Assembly: GCA_963680875.1 (NCBI GenBank)
Contig: OY804578.1
Coordinates: 99,849,689 to 99,913,688, forward strand
DNA from: Bathymodiolus brooksi
Taxonomy: Eukaryota > Mollusca > Bivalvia > Mytilida > Modiolidae
DNA: 64,000 bases
Direction: 5' to 3'
Shown here: positions 35,212-47,500 of the stretch, one piece after another
Layout of the letters: each line of letters begins with the position of its first letter
Position numbering within the stretch: the first letter of the stretch is position 1
Notes under the pieces: generated by a model
Told to the model about the DNA's origin: nothing
Database searches by the model: none
What the model saw: the letters and a program-made list of their open reading frames with translations, nothing else
Program-made: the position numbers and the translations under genes

Positions 35212-35439
35212 TACAGTAGTCCCCTTCTGAAGACCCAACATCTCTGTATAAAATAAGTGGTCTTGTAAGAGAAGTTGCCCATGTTGAACGCCATGATATA
35301 GCTGAAATATTGCTAAATTTGGCTTTATACACCAACCAATCAATGCCTATGTTGAAGGATTTATTTAGCACCGTTTTACTAACCTAAAGCATTGTTCATG
35401 GTCACATAAAAGGGTCCTTATAAGAGTGGGACAACTGTA
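35212..35439. mobile_element. Inverted-repeat element (family C) with mini-insertion
   Basis: Left end TACAGTAGTCCCCTTCTG, right end AAGAGTGGGACAACTGTA. The interior (GTATAAAATAAGTGGTCTTG) is similar in kind to 1251-1440. It is interrupted at 35289-35345 by a retroelement tail, which dates the element as older than that insertion. Confidence 0.6.
35289..35345 (+). mobile_element. Mini-insertion: 57-bp retroelement tail with target duplication
   Basis: The insert reads CGCCATGATATAGCTGAAAT, then TGCTAAATTTGGCTTTATAC and ends ACCAACCAATCAATG. It is flanked by CCCATGTTGAA (35278-35288) and CCTATGTTGAA (35346-35356), an 11-bp duplication with one mismatch. Insertion within a family C inverted-repeat element confirms it as a discrete event. 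The starting point, GCCATGATATAGC, is the same as in 58265-58329. Confidence 0.8.
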
Positions 35440-35788
35440 ATTGATGATAGAGAAAAAGAATATAAAACGAAAGAAAATCAAGATCATGGTTGAGCTTAAA
35501 CCTTGTTAATGCAGCTATTATTACATCCAGTGTAAGGTTCCTGATAATAAACTCCTACATGATTAAGATTCAGATTACAAAGGCTTAAAAAAATAACATG
35601 CTGACCACATGCGATTGGGAATCAGAAATGATCACATGTTCAAGATTATTTCTTCTTTACCCATTGGAAAGCTTATATATACAAAATGTCTAATACATTT
35701 TTAACATTTTTTATTCTAATTGAAAACAAGGAAGACAAAATGATTTCATTGTAAGAATCAACATAAACAGTGCCTAATAACTGTATTG
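35440..35788. other. AT-rich non-coding DNA
   Basis: Nothing recognised. Confidence 0.4.
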
Positions 35789-38700
35789 GAGACTTTACCA
35801 TACCACAGCCATAACAAGACATAGAAAGACTTTACCATACCACAGCCATAACAAGACATAGAAAGACTTTACCATACCACAGCCATAACAAGACATAGAA
35901 AGACTTTACCATACCACAGCCATAACAAGACATAGAAAGACTTTACCATACCACAGCCATAACAAGACATAGAAGGACTTTACCATACCACAGCCATAAC
36001 AAGACATAGAAAGACTTTACCATACCACAGCCATAACAAGACATAGAAAGACTTTACCATACCACAGCCATAACAAGACATAGAAAGACTTTACCATACC
36101 ACAGCCATAACAAGACATAGAAGGACTTTACCATACCACAGCCATAACAAGACATAGAAAGACTTTACCATACCACAGCCATAACAAGACATAGAAAGAC
36201 TTTACCATACCACAGCCATAACAAGACATAGAAAGACTTTACCATACCACAGCCATAACAAGACATAGAAAGACTTTACCATACCACAGCCATAATAAGA
36301 CATAGAAGGACTTTACCATACCACAGCCATAACAAGACATAGAAAGACTTTACCATACCACAGCCATAACAAGACTTTACCATACCACAGCCATAACAAG
36401 ACATAGAAAGACTTTACCATACCACAGCCATAACAAGACATAGAAAGACTTTACCATACCACAGCCATAACAAGACATAGAAAGACTTTACCATACCACA
36501 GCCATAACAAGACATAGAAAGACTTTACCATACCACAGCCATAACAAGACATAGAAGGACTTTACCATACCACAGCCATAACAAGACATAGAAAGACTTT
36601 ACCATACCACAGCCATAACAAGACTTTACCATACCACAGCCATAACAAGACATAGAAAGACTTTACCATACCACAGCCATAACAAGACATAGAAAGACTT
36701 TACCATACCACAGCCATAACAAGACATAGAAAGACTTTACCATACCACAGCCATAACAAGACATAGAAAGACTTTACCATACCACAGCCATAACAAGACA
36801 TAGAAAGACTTTACCATACCACAGCCATAACAAGACATAGAAAGACTTTACCATACCACAGCCATAACAAGACATAGAAGGACTTTACCATACCACAGCC
36901 ATAACAAGACATAGAAAGACTTTACCATACCACAGCCATAACAAGACATAGAAAGACTTTACCATACCACAGCCATAACAAGACATAGAAAGACTTTACC
37001 ATACAACAGCCATAACAAGACATAGAAAGACTTTACCATACCACAGCCATAACAAGACATAGAAAGACTTTACCATACCACAGCCATAACAAGACATAGA
37101 AAGACTTTACCATACCACAGCCATAACAAGACATAGAAAGACTTTACCATACCACAGCCATAACAAAACATAGAAAGACTTTACCATACCACAGCCATAA
37201 CAAGACATAGAAAGACTTTACCATACCACAGCCATAACAAGACATAGAAAGACTTTACCATACCACCATACCACAGCCATATCAAGACATAGAAAGACTT
37301 TACCATACCACAGCCATAACAAAACATAGAAAGACTTTACCATACCACAGCCATAACAAGACTTTACCATACCACAGCCATATCAAGACATAGAAAGACT
37401 TTACCATACCACAGCCATAACAAGACATAGAAAGACTTTACCATACCACAGCCATAACAAGACATAGAAAGACTTTACCATACCACAGCCATAACAAGAC
37501 ATAGAAAGACTTTACCATACCACAGCCATAACAAGACATAGAAAGACTTTACCATACCACAGCCATAACAAGACATAGAAAGACTTTACCATACCACCAT
37601 ACCACAGCCATATCAAGACATAGAAAGACTTTACCATACCACAGCCATAACAAGACATAGAAAGACTTTACCATACCACAGCCATAACAAGACATAGAAA
37701 GACTTTACCATACCACAGCCATAACAAGACATAGAAAGACTTTACCATACCACAGCCATAACAAGACATAGAAAGACTTTACCATACCACCATACCACAG
37801 CCATAACAAGACATAGAAAGACTTTACCATACCACAGCCATAACAAAACATAGAAAGACTTTACCATACCACAGCCATAACAAGACATAGAAAGACTTTA
37901 CCATACCACAGCCATATCAAGACATAGAAAGACTTTACCATACCACAGCCATAACAAGACATAGAAAGACTTTACCATACCACAGCCATAACAAGACATA
38001 GAAAGACTTTACCATACCACAGCCATAACAAGACATAGAAGGACTTTACCATACCACAGCCATAACAAGACATAGAAAGACTTTACCATACCACAGCCAT
38101 AACAAGACATAGAAAGACTTTACCATACCACAGCCATAACAAGACATAGAAAGACTTTACCATACCACAGCCATAACAAGACATAGAAAGACTTTACCAT
38201 ACCACAGCCATAACAAGACATAGAAAGACTTTACCATACCACAGCCATAACAAGACATAGAAAGACTTTACCATACCACAGCCATAACAAGACATAGAAA
38301 GACTTTACCATACCACAGCCATAACAAGACATAGAAAGACTTTACCATACCACAGCCATAACAAGACATAGAAAGACTTTACCATACCACAGCCATAACA
38401 AGACATAGAAAGACTTTACCATACCACAGCCATAACAAGACATAGAAAGACTTTACCATACCACAGCCATAACAAGACTTTACCATACCACAGCCATAAC
38501 AAAACATAGAAAGACTTTACCATACCACAGTCATAACAAGACATAGAAAGACTTTACCATACCACAGCCATAACAAGACATAGAAAGACTTTACCATACC
38601 ACAGCCATAACAAGACATAGAAAGACTTTACCATACCACAGCCATATCAAGACATAGAAAGACTTTACCATACCACAGCCATAACAAGACATAGAAAGAC

Positions 38701-38848
38701 TTTACCATACCACAGCCATATCAAGACATAGAAAGACTTTACCATACCACAGCCATAACAAGACATAGAAAGACTTTACCATACCACCATACCACAGCCA
38801 TATCAAGACATAGAAAGACTTTACCATACCACAGCCATAACAAAACAT
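35789..38848. repeat. 3-kb minisatellite, 37-bp unit, about 82 copies
   Basis: The unit is AGACTTTACCATACCACAGC, then CATAACAAGACATAGAA. Variants: a 10-base deletion between AGAC repeats giving 27-bp units (about 36370, 36621, 37363, 38476), a 7-base CATACCA duplication (about 37262, 37591, 37786, 38783), GG for AG (six units), ATATCAAG for ATAACAAG, and AAAAC for AAGAC. Variant spacing shows segmental duplications: the GG-to-GG block 36307-36557 (about 250 bp, six 37-bp units plus one 27-bp unit) is repeated. Identity between units is very high, so the array is young or actively homogenised. No long ORF. Confidence 0.98.
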
Positions 38849-39125
38849 AAAGCAATTACTTAAAAAAAAAAAAAGCCATATTTATTACCCAAGGGGGATA
38901 TAATATCAAAAAATTTTTTTTTGATACACTGATGCTTAAATGTGTAAAGTCATGTAACATGTTCAACAATAATATTGTTTTCTCTCGTGGAGATTTACTA
39001 AATATAATGATTGAATGCATTAATCCAGATAGTATTCATGAACTACAATTTTATGATCAAATAAAATAACAAGAAAACATTTGTGAACTGTATCAACCTA
39101 TATATTGACCTTTTCTACAACAAGA
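38849..39125. other. AT-rich non-coding DNA
   Basis: Nothing recognised beyond an A-run at 38862-38873. Confidence 0.4.
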
Positions 39126-39172
39126 ACTCACCTGTAAGCAATGAGAGGAGAGGGCATTAAACAATAAAAAGA
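39126..39172 (-). promoter_or_regulatory. Candidate recursive splice site (zero-length exon)
   Basis: On the minus strand a pyrimidine tract (ATGCCCTCTCCTCTCATTGC) leads to TTACAG immediately followed by GTGAGT: a 3' splice site fused to a 5' splice site. This is the form known for recursive splicing points that remove very long introns stepwise in flies and vertebrates. The strand agrees with the candidate microexon at 34814-34841. It might instead be an ordinary acceptor, or chance. Confidence 0.2.
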
Positions 39173-41549
39173 AAAGTTGCCATGGGAAAAATTGCTCATG
39201 CTTCCATGAGCCATAGTCAAGCATTTTACACTAGTGGTAAAATTCATAGAATGCTGTTGAAAGTTACACGAGAGATTAAGACTGTTCATTGCTCGAAGAA
39301 TGGAAATAATTCCATTAACAGCTGTCTACAATTTACACCTTCAACAAGCAAGATCTGCTAAACATGATTTAACCGATGTCAAGTTAACAATTTAGAATAT
39401 AGAAGTCGTCTGATAAGCTCTCTATATATATCAAGTATGTAGCCTATGGTAGGTAAGCTTATAATGTCAGATCAGACACAGATTCAGTGACAATACACTA
39501 TATATATATATCAACTACTCGGCCAATGTCAGCGGTCAATTACACGACTTAATTGACCATTAGTTTTCTAACATATTATTGCTTATCCGCGCCTGTTATA
39601 GTCCTATCAGATATGTCTAGACGTTTTCAAGTTAATCAGATACCGAAGTTGAGTTGTTCCGATGTCCATTAATTGTAGTTTTCTGTCTAATGCTTGTAAC
39701 TATTTGACATATCAATAGAAATAACGGTACACTGAATGTCACATAGATGGCCATATTATCAGTTGGTAAGTACTCGAAGTGGTTTGGTCTTTTAGACTAT
39801 TTGTCAAAACCGGTCAGACTAATTTGTATCAATTCTGTTTGCTGACATTACAAAAAGGAGTGGCTTGGTTTATTTTCTCGGCTTTTTCTGCAGCAAGTGG
39901 AAATGTCAAGTTCTTTCTTGTTTGCCAGTTGATATTGCTTTTCAATATTCAGAGAGAGAAAAAAATAATACCTGTATTTCTGCTCACATTCTTGAAAAAC
40001 ATAGGTAAGTAGGTAGGCCAATTTTTTTTAATTTCCTTTTTGATTTTTTATTTTGACCTAGACTATTGCCGACTTGGATCCGATTTTAAAAGTGCTTGTC
40101 CAACAAAAATGGCAATACAAACCTTAGGGAAAGCACTAAAAATTAGAGTTGGTAGGAGTCTTTTTTCTTCTTTTTTGTGTGCCTTATTATGGGCTTCTGA
40201 CTTTTAAATACACGACATTTCCTATGACAGACAATCATGCTATACATTTTTTTATCTTTTAATTTGTCGTCCATATCTATTTCTCTTGTATGCAAAATTT
40301 GAATAAAAGCAGAATCAAAAGTTTTACGTACATATTTCATGTGGTTATATATGAACATCCATTTATGAATAATTTTGGGGTGAAAAACGTTGATGATATA
40401 ACAATCCATCCATCCCCCTACCCCTCCCCCCATCAAAAAAATATCAATATTATCTACTAGCCATGTTTACTTTGTGAGATTCATAATTATATTATAGATA
40501 TATAGAATATCATTTTGTGACCACTAATTATATATAACAGTACCATCCACACTAATGGAAATAACAGTACATGAACTTTTTGTTCGGCAGCTGACAATTT
40601 TTTTGCACAAAAGTCACATGAGGTTCCTAGACAAATCATTACACCTTATAGAATACACTTGCAAATAAAACGTGTAACAATAATCATTCAATATTACGTA
40701 CAAACATAAAAAAAATATAATAATAGCCATCACAGCAACAACAACAAATTCTAATAGATTTTTTTCCATTCCCCCTTCTATTGTGGCAGTCCCAGACCAT
40801 TTTTAATGTCCTTTTCCCCAAGTTTTATGTACTGAATCTTATCTGCAATCTAAACTGCCTATTGAACTATTTTTACAGACATGGCAACATAAAACTGAAA
40901 TTATTTGGTTCTCCTAATTTAAGGAGATATATTATATTTTTTTTTAGCTTTGATCGCCATCAGCCGGATTCTATTATAATTATAATTTGATGTCACAATC
41001 AACAGGGAAATAGTTCCCCATAAATGTGGTCATCTAGTTTTAGCCCCATGGACAGTATCGTCTAGACTTGCATCATCGATTCTCGTAAAAATGTGATATA
41101 TCAGGGACGTTATGAAGTATTATATTGGCAGGACATTTCTTCTCCATGATTGAGTTTTTTTAATTCATTTATTTCTGTCACGTTGACTAGACAAATAAAA
41201 TAAGTGGCTGAATATGGAGAGGGATAAAAGAACGATTTCAATATCTAGTATCGTGGAACACAAACAATTACAGATAATAAATTTGTCATCTAAATAACTA
41301 GAATCGTTGGAGGCTTGAGAAAATGACATTAACAACATTGTGATTGGCAAAGAAGAAAAATGAACAACTTAATTTCGTGTCTCCGATTTCCCATTGATTG
41401 AGTGATGATTTATAAATAATAGGATGATTTTCCAGCATAAATCGTTTACACTTCTATTATTACAAATTAAGTTTGAATTCTAGTTCATTATTTGACAGTG
41501 TTTTTATTGCGTTATCAAGTGCTTAATGTAAATCAATCTTGATATCTCC
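39173..41549. other. AT-rich non-coding DNA
   Basis: No supported features. The 77-codon plus-strand ORF at 39779-40012 runs into a donor-like ATAG/GTAAGT at 40005 but has no recognisable domain. See rejected items. Confidence 0.4.
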
Positions 41550-41790
41550 CCTACTTTCACTTTTAAAACACAATATTTAAAAGTGAAAGTTGTTCATATG
41601 AGGCCTCCTATAAACTTTAAGAACAATCTATAACAAAACTTGTATACTTCTACATTCACTTGTAGAATTCATGCTTCCTACTTTCACTTTTAAAACAATT
41701 CAAAGAGAAAATTGTCATGTGACGTCTCTTATTTTCACTTTTAGGACATTTTTTTCACTAAACCTTAAAAAGTGAAACAAGATTTATACA
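41550..41790. promoter_or_regulatory. Cluster of AAAAGTGAAAG motifs in a degenerate duplication
   Basis: CTACTTTCACTTTTAAAACA occurs at about 41551 and 41679. Its reverse complement AAAAGTGAAAGT lies at about 41580, and TTTTCACTTTTAG and AAAAAGTGAAAC at 41731 and 41769. The first pair forms a hairpin (41553-41590, arms of about 14). AAGTGAAAGT is the core recognised in vertebrates by PRDM1/Blimp-1 and overlaps IRF sites. Binding in this organism is inference. The two halves (period about 128) are diverged copies of one sequence. Confidence 0.35.
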
Positions 41791-42225
41791 TATACATTGA
41801 TAAAAATATAAGAATAAAAAATGTTACCATTTATCCTGCAACAAATGATGGGAATTGCACAATTTTTCAGAATTGATGATCGTTAAACCAAGGTTGTACC
41901 AGTTTGACTCATAAATTCTGTTCAACTTCCTTATAATGATAATAATAAAAAAAAAAATAAAAAAAAATTGGCAAGCATAATAATGAACTGCTACACAAGT
42001 CTCTCAAAATGTAGAACCTTTATATTCCACATGGATTCTTCAATAGTCCAAACCACTGTTTGGACCCCTTATGTTAGGATCCCAAACGTAATATATTTAA
42101 GAACCATCCAGGTCTAAAATAGTTTAAAAACTCAAGTACATTTGACTTCTGTTTCTGAAATAGGCTACAGACAACTTTATGTATCAGAGAAATAAAATAA
42201 CAATGACTATTAAAACAAAGCCAAT

Positions 42226-42365
42226 AAAAACAATGTTGGGGAGACTAGAAAAAAAAATACACTAGAATGAAAGAAAACAATGTTGGGGAGACTAGAAAAA
42301 AAATACACTAGAATGAAAGAAAACAATGTTGGGGAGATTAGAAAAAAATACACTAGAATGAAAGA
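42226..42365. repeat. 46-bp tandem repeat, three copies
   Basis: Units: AACAATGTTGGGGAGACTAG, an A-run, then ATACACTAGAATGAAAGA. Only the A-run lengths and one base differ. Confidence 0.95.
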
Positions 42366-42369
42366 AAAA

Positions 42370-42540
42370 AGTTGAATTGAATATAAACTTAACTCAAAAG
42401 TTGAACTGAATAAAAAATTTTGAACTGAATATAAACTTAATTCAAAAGTTGAGCTGAATATAAACTTAAACAAAAAGTTGAACTGAATATAAACTTAAAT
42501 AAAAAGTTGAACTGAAAATAAACTTAAATCAGAAGTTGTA
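42370..42540. repeat. 26-27-bp tandem repeat, about six copies
   Basis: Units: AAAGTTGAACTGAATATAAA then CTTAA.T. It directly follows the 46-bp array, and the 87-codon minus ORF (42210-42473) is a translation of both arrays. Confidence 0.9.
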
Positions 42541-43935
42541 GCTTCAGTGGCCTTAAGTGACAATATTAACAAGAGAACGTAAATTTGGATGTGTCTAATT
42601 TACAAGTCTGACAAAGGCTTATACTAATAAGTCTATATCAAACCCCTTGTTATAGATATAATTAAAGTAAAATAAGGTTTGTTAACCTGGCAAGAATAGG
42701 CCGCCATTCTCTACCAGACGATAGAGAAATATCAATATTAGCTAATCAGTTACTGCGTCTCCATCAGACTATGAAATCATTCTTTTCCTTTGCTAGTTAA
42801 TGTAATGAATATTGCAACATCGAGTTGTCATAAAAACGTCAAGCATTCAATAAATGTCTGCTGGGACAATGAACACATTTAAATACATCAAATTTAAATG
42901 AAACACAATACCTTTCGTCAAATGCTTCAGTTCAGTGAATTGTGATGAAAAATTTAGATAGGATTGTTTGGAGGTGTCCAGTCGGATATAATACCTACAA
43001 AAAACATTTCTTACAACTTCCAATGTTCGACTTCGGTGGTAGCCGCGATAAATTGTTGAATTGTTAATTTCGTCACAGTGAAAATTGGTTGAAAGGGATC
43101 GATAGTAAAAAAAAAAAAAAAAAAAAAAAAAATCATTTTCCTTTGAAATAGACAACCACTTTGTTCCTAAAATAACTAATTGCTTTAATAGTGGAACAAA
43201 ATATGTTAGTGTCTGATAATTGTTCTGTAATAAAAAACTGTGAACATCAATTTATCGCAAAGACAGAAACCATTGTCTGTTAGATTATTAATACAAGCTG
43301 TTTCAAACAATTTACCCTATCAACGTTTTTTTCACATGTTACTACACTTTTTGCATGGGCACCAAACATCTAGTCAAAAGCACCTACTCTACCCATTACT
43401 AAGTTCAAAGTGTGCCATAAATTAATTGTATTTCAAGTCCTAACAAAATTGTGTTTGTTAAAACGGTTTTATATTTAGAGTTATTTCCCTTTAGCCAAAG
43501 TAAATTAAGCACAAAGCTGAGAACACTATTTGTATTGGTAAAATATACAAAATGTACAAAGTGAATGCTGATTGCATACTTTGTAAAAGTGATGCAAAAA
43601 ATAATGTGTATTGCTATAAGCTTACAATCCGTATATAATATCTATTGTTCATAGTAACAAGGTCCTCATTTGCTACTACACGGAACAGGGTAGCAAATGA
43701 TATATTTGACTTTCCCTTTGGAAGATTGTTCGGAGTTCAGTAATTTTGTTATTACCCTTATATTCCATGGAAAAATGTTCATGCTTTATTAAATTCAATT
43801 CAATCTCATATAACAGTTTTGTGATAATCAAAAAAGATGAGAACCTAAACAAAACAAACTTATAGTACAACGTTATACATTACATTAAAGATATATAATA
43901 TCAAAGTATTAATCTTAGTCTTCTTGTTCTGATCA
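42541..43935. other. AT-rich non-coding DNA
   Basis: Contains a 26-base A run at 43107-43132, where length is likely unreliable. The 102-codon minus ORF (42847-43155) starts across this run and shows no domain. Confidence 0.45.
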
Positions 43936-44195
43936 GGGGCCGTCGTGGCTGTGATCGTACCATAGCTGGATTTACAACTACCTATGCAATCAGTGTCTAT
44001 CACCACTGATGTTGTGAGTTTGAATCTCGATCAGGGCGAGGTGTACGACATTATGTGATAAGGTTTGTCAGTGACTTGTCACAGGTCAGTGGTTTTCTCT
44101 TGGTACTCCAGTTTCCTCCACCAATAAAACTGATCGCCACGGTATAACTGAAATATTGCTGAAAGTGGCGTTAAACACCATCAAACAAACAATCA
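43936..44195 (+). mobile_element. Full-length tRNA-derived SINE with target duplication
   Basis: Head GGGGCCGTCGTGGCTGTGAT, B-box region GAGTTTGAATCTCGATC, CTTGTCACAGGTCAGTGG, central GTGGTTTTCTCTTGGTACTC, CCACCAATAAAACTGATCG, tail AATATTGCTGAAAGTGGCGT and a final CAAACAAACAA. Flanks GTTCTGATCA (43926-43935) and GTTCTGATGA (44196-44205) are a 10-bp target-site duplication with one change. Confidence 0.9.
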
Positions 44196-44390
44196 GTTCT
44201 GATGACTGCCTAATAATGGAAAGTGTAATTTTAATTGACCATATAATTTATTTTGCCAGAGTCATCTAAGTCAGAAAAGTTTTTGTGAACCATTTGTATA
44301 TTTTGTAGTGAAAAAAATTATCTTGTTCACTGTTAGGTGTTGTTGACAATTGTGAAGAGTCCAGAATCATCCTCTACTTCATCACTATAT

Positions 44391-44590
44391 AACTGAGTGA
44401 GTGATTGTTGGTTGTTTAATGCCAACTCAGCAATTTTTCAGCTATTTCATGGCGATAACAAGTTAATTTTCAATGAGATGATGATGAGGTCCGCTTTGTA
44501 CTAGACCAACATGCTTAGTTGGATTTTCATAGTGCTAGCTCACTGCAACAACAGTCCACAGATCAACATGATAGTGAGTTTTGATTTTTT
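44391..44590 (-). mobile_element. Longer copy of the retroelement tail family
   Basis: Read on the minus strand, about 130 bases of sequence precede the usual tail (ATCGCCATGAAATAGCTGAA, TTGCTGAGTTGGCATTAAAC) and it ends CAATCACTCACTCAG. It extends 5' of the GCCATGATATAG point where the mini-insertions start, so it may show part of the parent element (GTTGCAGTGAGCTAGCACTA and AGCATGTTGGTCTAGTACAA). Confidence 0.5.
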
Positions 44591-47500
44591 TTTTATTAAT
44601 TTTTTTTTTCATATTTCAGGCAATCAGAAATCATTATGTTATGATAATTTGTAGTTATATTGGATATCTTACCACAACAAAACAAGGAAACTCTTTTGAG
44701 GACCATTGATAATTTCATCAAATTTTTGGTTTGATTAAGTGGTTTCTGCCAAGAATTTTATTTTTCATTTCAACTAAACAGAAAATAGGATGTCCCATGT
44801 TTGACATGCTGGCAGGGTTTTCATTTGAAGCCAGTTGCCATTGAAATTTAACATTTAAGTGGTATTCGACTGCCGACTACTTTTTATTAATCAAAAATAA
44901 AAGTACATTTTGTATTAGATCAACAGTAACCGATTTGCATGGAGACAAGTCAACTTTATTATTTCTTTTCAACAACACAAGGAGAAACTGCAAATCTAAG
45001 TTCGCCCTATCAAGCTCGCAGCAACAACTTGGGGGCGAATCGGTGTTTTTGTTGGCTGATAAAAGAGGTTTCAAGCAAAGGGCACGGTAGTGACTTACAA
45101 ACGTAAACAATATGTGCAGTACCTTTCTTAAATAATCAAGTTTACTACTCAATCACTGATGAATTATGGGAAATATAATTCTAAAGAGAGAGACACTGGT
45201 CAGTATGTGTGACAATTGCAATGATTTTTCCTGTTTAATATTTTTCTTAGATTTCTAAAAAAAGAAGAAGAAATAAATATGCATAAAAATCACCCATTTA
45301 GACAGTTACAAAAAGTTAGGAAAAGTTTAGAATGCAGAATTTTGCATAATTTATCCAAGAGCTATGGAGTGGGGGGGGGAGTTAGGTAATCCCCAAACCC
45401 GTCTACTTTTTTGACTAGCTATGTCCGGCATTCTCATCGTTTATAAAATTAGTCTTCTACTTTTAAAAGTATTGAAAGCTTGATACTGGATGTTGAATCA
45501 GAAAGACATAATAAAATGTCAAACAGCATCCATAGATCATTATAGCAAAGTTATCTCTGATGGTTTTTTTAGGAGAATATTTTTCAAACTAGAAAGTTGT
45601 TAACAGACAATGAACACCAAACGATGGCAAAGGCTCAAATGGACTTGGGCCAAGTGCAAGTGTGATAGAAAAAGAAAATAAAGTAGAGACAAATTCAAAT
45701 CAAGTACAAAATGTACCTGACAATATAAAAAGTCATTAACAGGTAATCAATACAGACGACATTAATGTGTTTTTAATTACATGTACTTATAATTAATCAA
45801 ATGTGTCCACTAATACAAAACTAAGTTCACTTTATTGCACTTAAAAATATATAAAATGTACCGATCTTTAAACCTATACAATTGTTCAAGTCTAAAAACA
45901 TCTGAAATAAAGTATATATAATATACATTATGTGAATTTTTTTCAAAATACCCGTAATTAAAAATTCTTACCCCAAATCACACCTGACCGTAGGAATCGC
46001 TTGAAAACAGAAAGTGGATTGCCTCCCTTCTTGATAGCTAGTGACCAGACTTAGATATTTACCCCATGAACATATTAGTTGTCATGTTGTAATTTAAATG
46101 AAAAAGGTAGACTTGAAAAAAAATCAATCAGACAGTTCGATCGGTATTGATCACCAGAGCGCGAAAAAAGAGCCGACTCTTTAAAAAGAAACTTGTCTGG
46201 GTCAGACTGAGGCACTATCAGGTAGAAATACAGGTGTGATAATGAATTAGTTACCTGTAAAGATAATATATATAAAAGTTTGCCAGTCCTTGGTATATTT
46301 ATATATTTGTATAAAACAAATGGTGTTTCTGTGGATGAAAAAATGTGTGTCTAACAGGTATAAGGAGCAACCTATATATAACACACGGTATTTCTAGACC
46401 ACAGTGACACAGAAATGACATTACTAGTTTCAGGTTAAGCAAACACAGACTTCAATACAAATAAAATCCCTCTTGTATGGATTATCATAATACAGTAATC
46501 ATCAATGAACAAAAGAAGAGATCGTCTGCTAGTAATAATGTATACAGGAATGTTCTAGAAAAATACCATTTAACTCTGTCAGAGATTTTTTGAAACTTCC
46601 AAGTCTTATAAACAATCATTTTTTCCCCATTTGAAATCTATTTTCAAGGCTTAGGGACCAACCATTTGTGGGTTTTTTTTCCCTTGGCAAGAATTTTTTT
46701 TTTTCAAAAAAGGAAATAATTACTTTAATTTCTCACTGAAATCTGCTGTGTCAGATTTTTATTTTTTGCATCTTTTGGGACAATTTATCTTTTTCTGTAA
46801 AAATTGTCACCTGAAAATCTTTTCCCAAAAAAGAAAGACACAGCCCTTCCATCCCACCTCCCACTAAAAGTTAAACATTTGCTCCAATATACCATGCTAC
46901 AATGCGGTAGAATGTCTTCAATGCATTCTTAGGTACTACATGTACTGTAAAACTGTACCAAGATAATACATATCTCGGTTTAATATTGTTAAAAAGTAAA
47001 CCTATCTTAAATAAAATTGGAGTCTCAGTCTGTTTTTGTTTCCGTTTTTGGATCCCCGTTTTTTTCTTCTAATCAAATAAGACTGATAACTGATAACATT
47101 TTCCACATAGCGAGTCCAATTATAGACATTTTTTTGTCACACATTTTTTATGTGTTTAGGAATTATTGACCGAGAGTTCAGTCAAGGCTAGATGTCCATT
47201 TTTCAAATATTTAGTTTTACAAAAACAAACAATAAAACAATATCCTTTAATAAATGAACATAAATTGTATAAAAAAAATTAAAACCGTCTTACAACCACG
47301 GTTTTGTAGCAACGATATTGTTTGTCTAGATCGGTAATTTCAGCTGCGTACTTGATGAAAATAGATTGCGACAGAAAATTGCTAAAGTTTCGATGACCAT
47401 TCCTTTTGTTTAAGTTTGCTTTCCTGACATTACTCAATCTTATTTTCTTTACTTTTCTCCGCTAATCCACCAAATTATACTTGTCAGAAAGCGATACAGA

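Noticed and set aside
35789..38848. CRISPR-like array
   Set aside because: The repeats are directly tandem with no unique spacers and the genome is eukaryotic; it is a minisatellite.
39953..40004. 52-nt plus-strand exon-like segment (acceptor TTTTCAATATTCAG, donor GTAAGT)
   Set aside because: The splice sites are fair, but the peptide (REKKIIPVFLLTFLKNI) is not recognisable and the strand disagrees with the better candidates.
42847..43155. 102-codon minus-strand ORF
   Set aside because: Begins by reading through a 26-base A run as poly-phenylalanine; no domain downstream.
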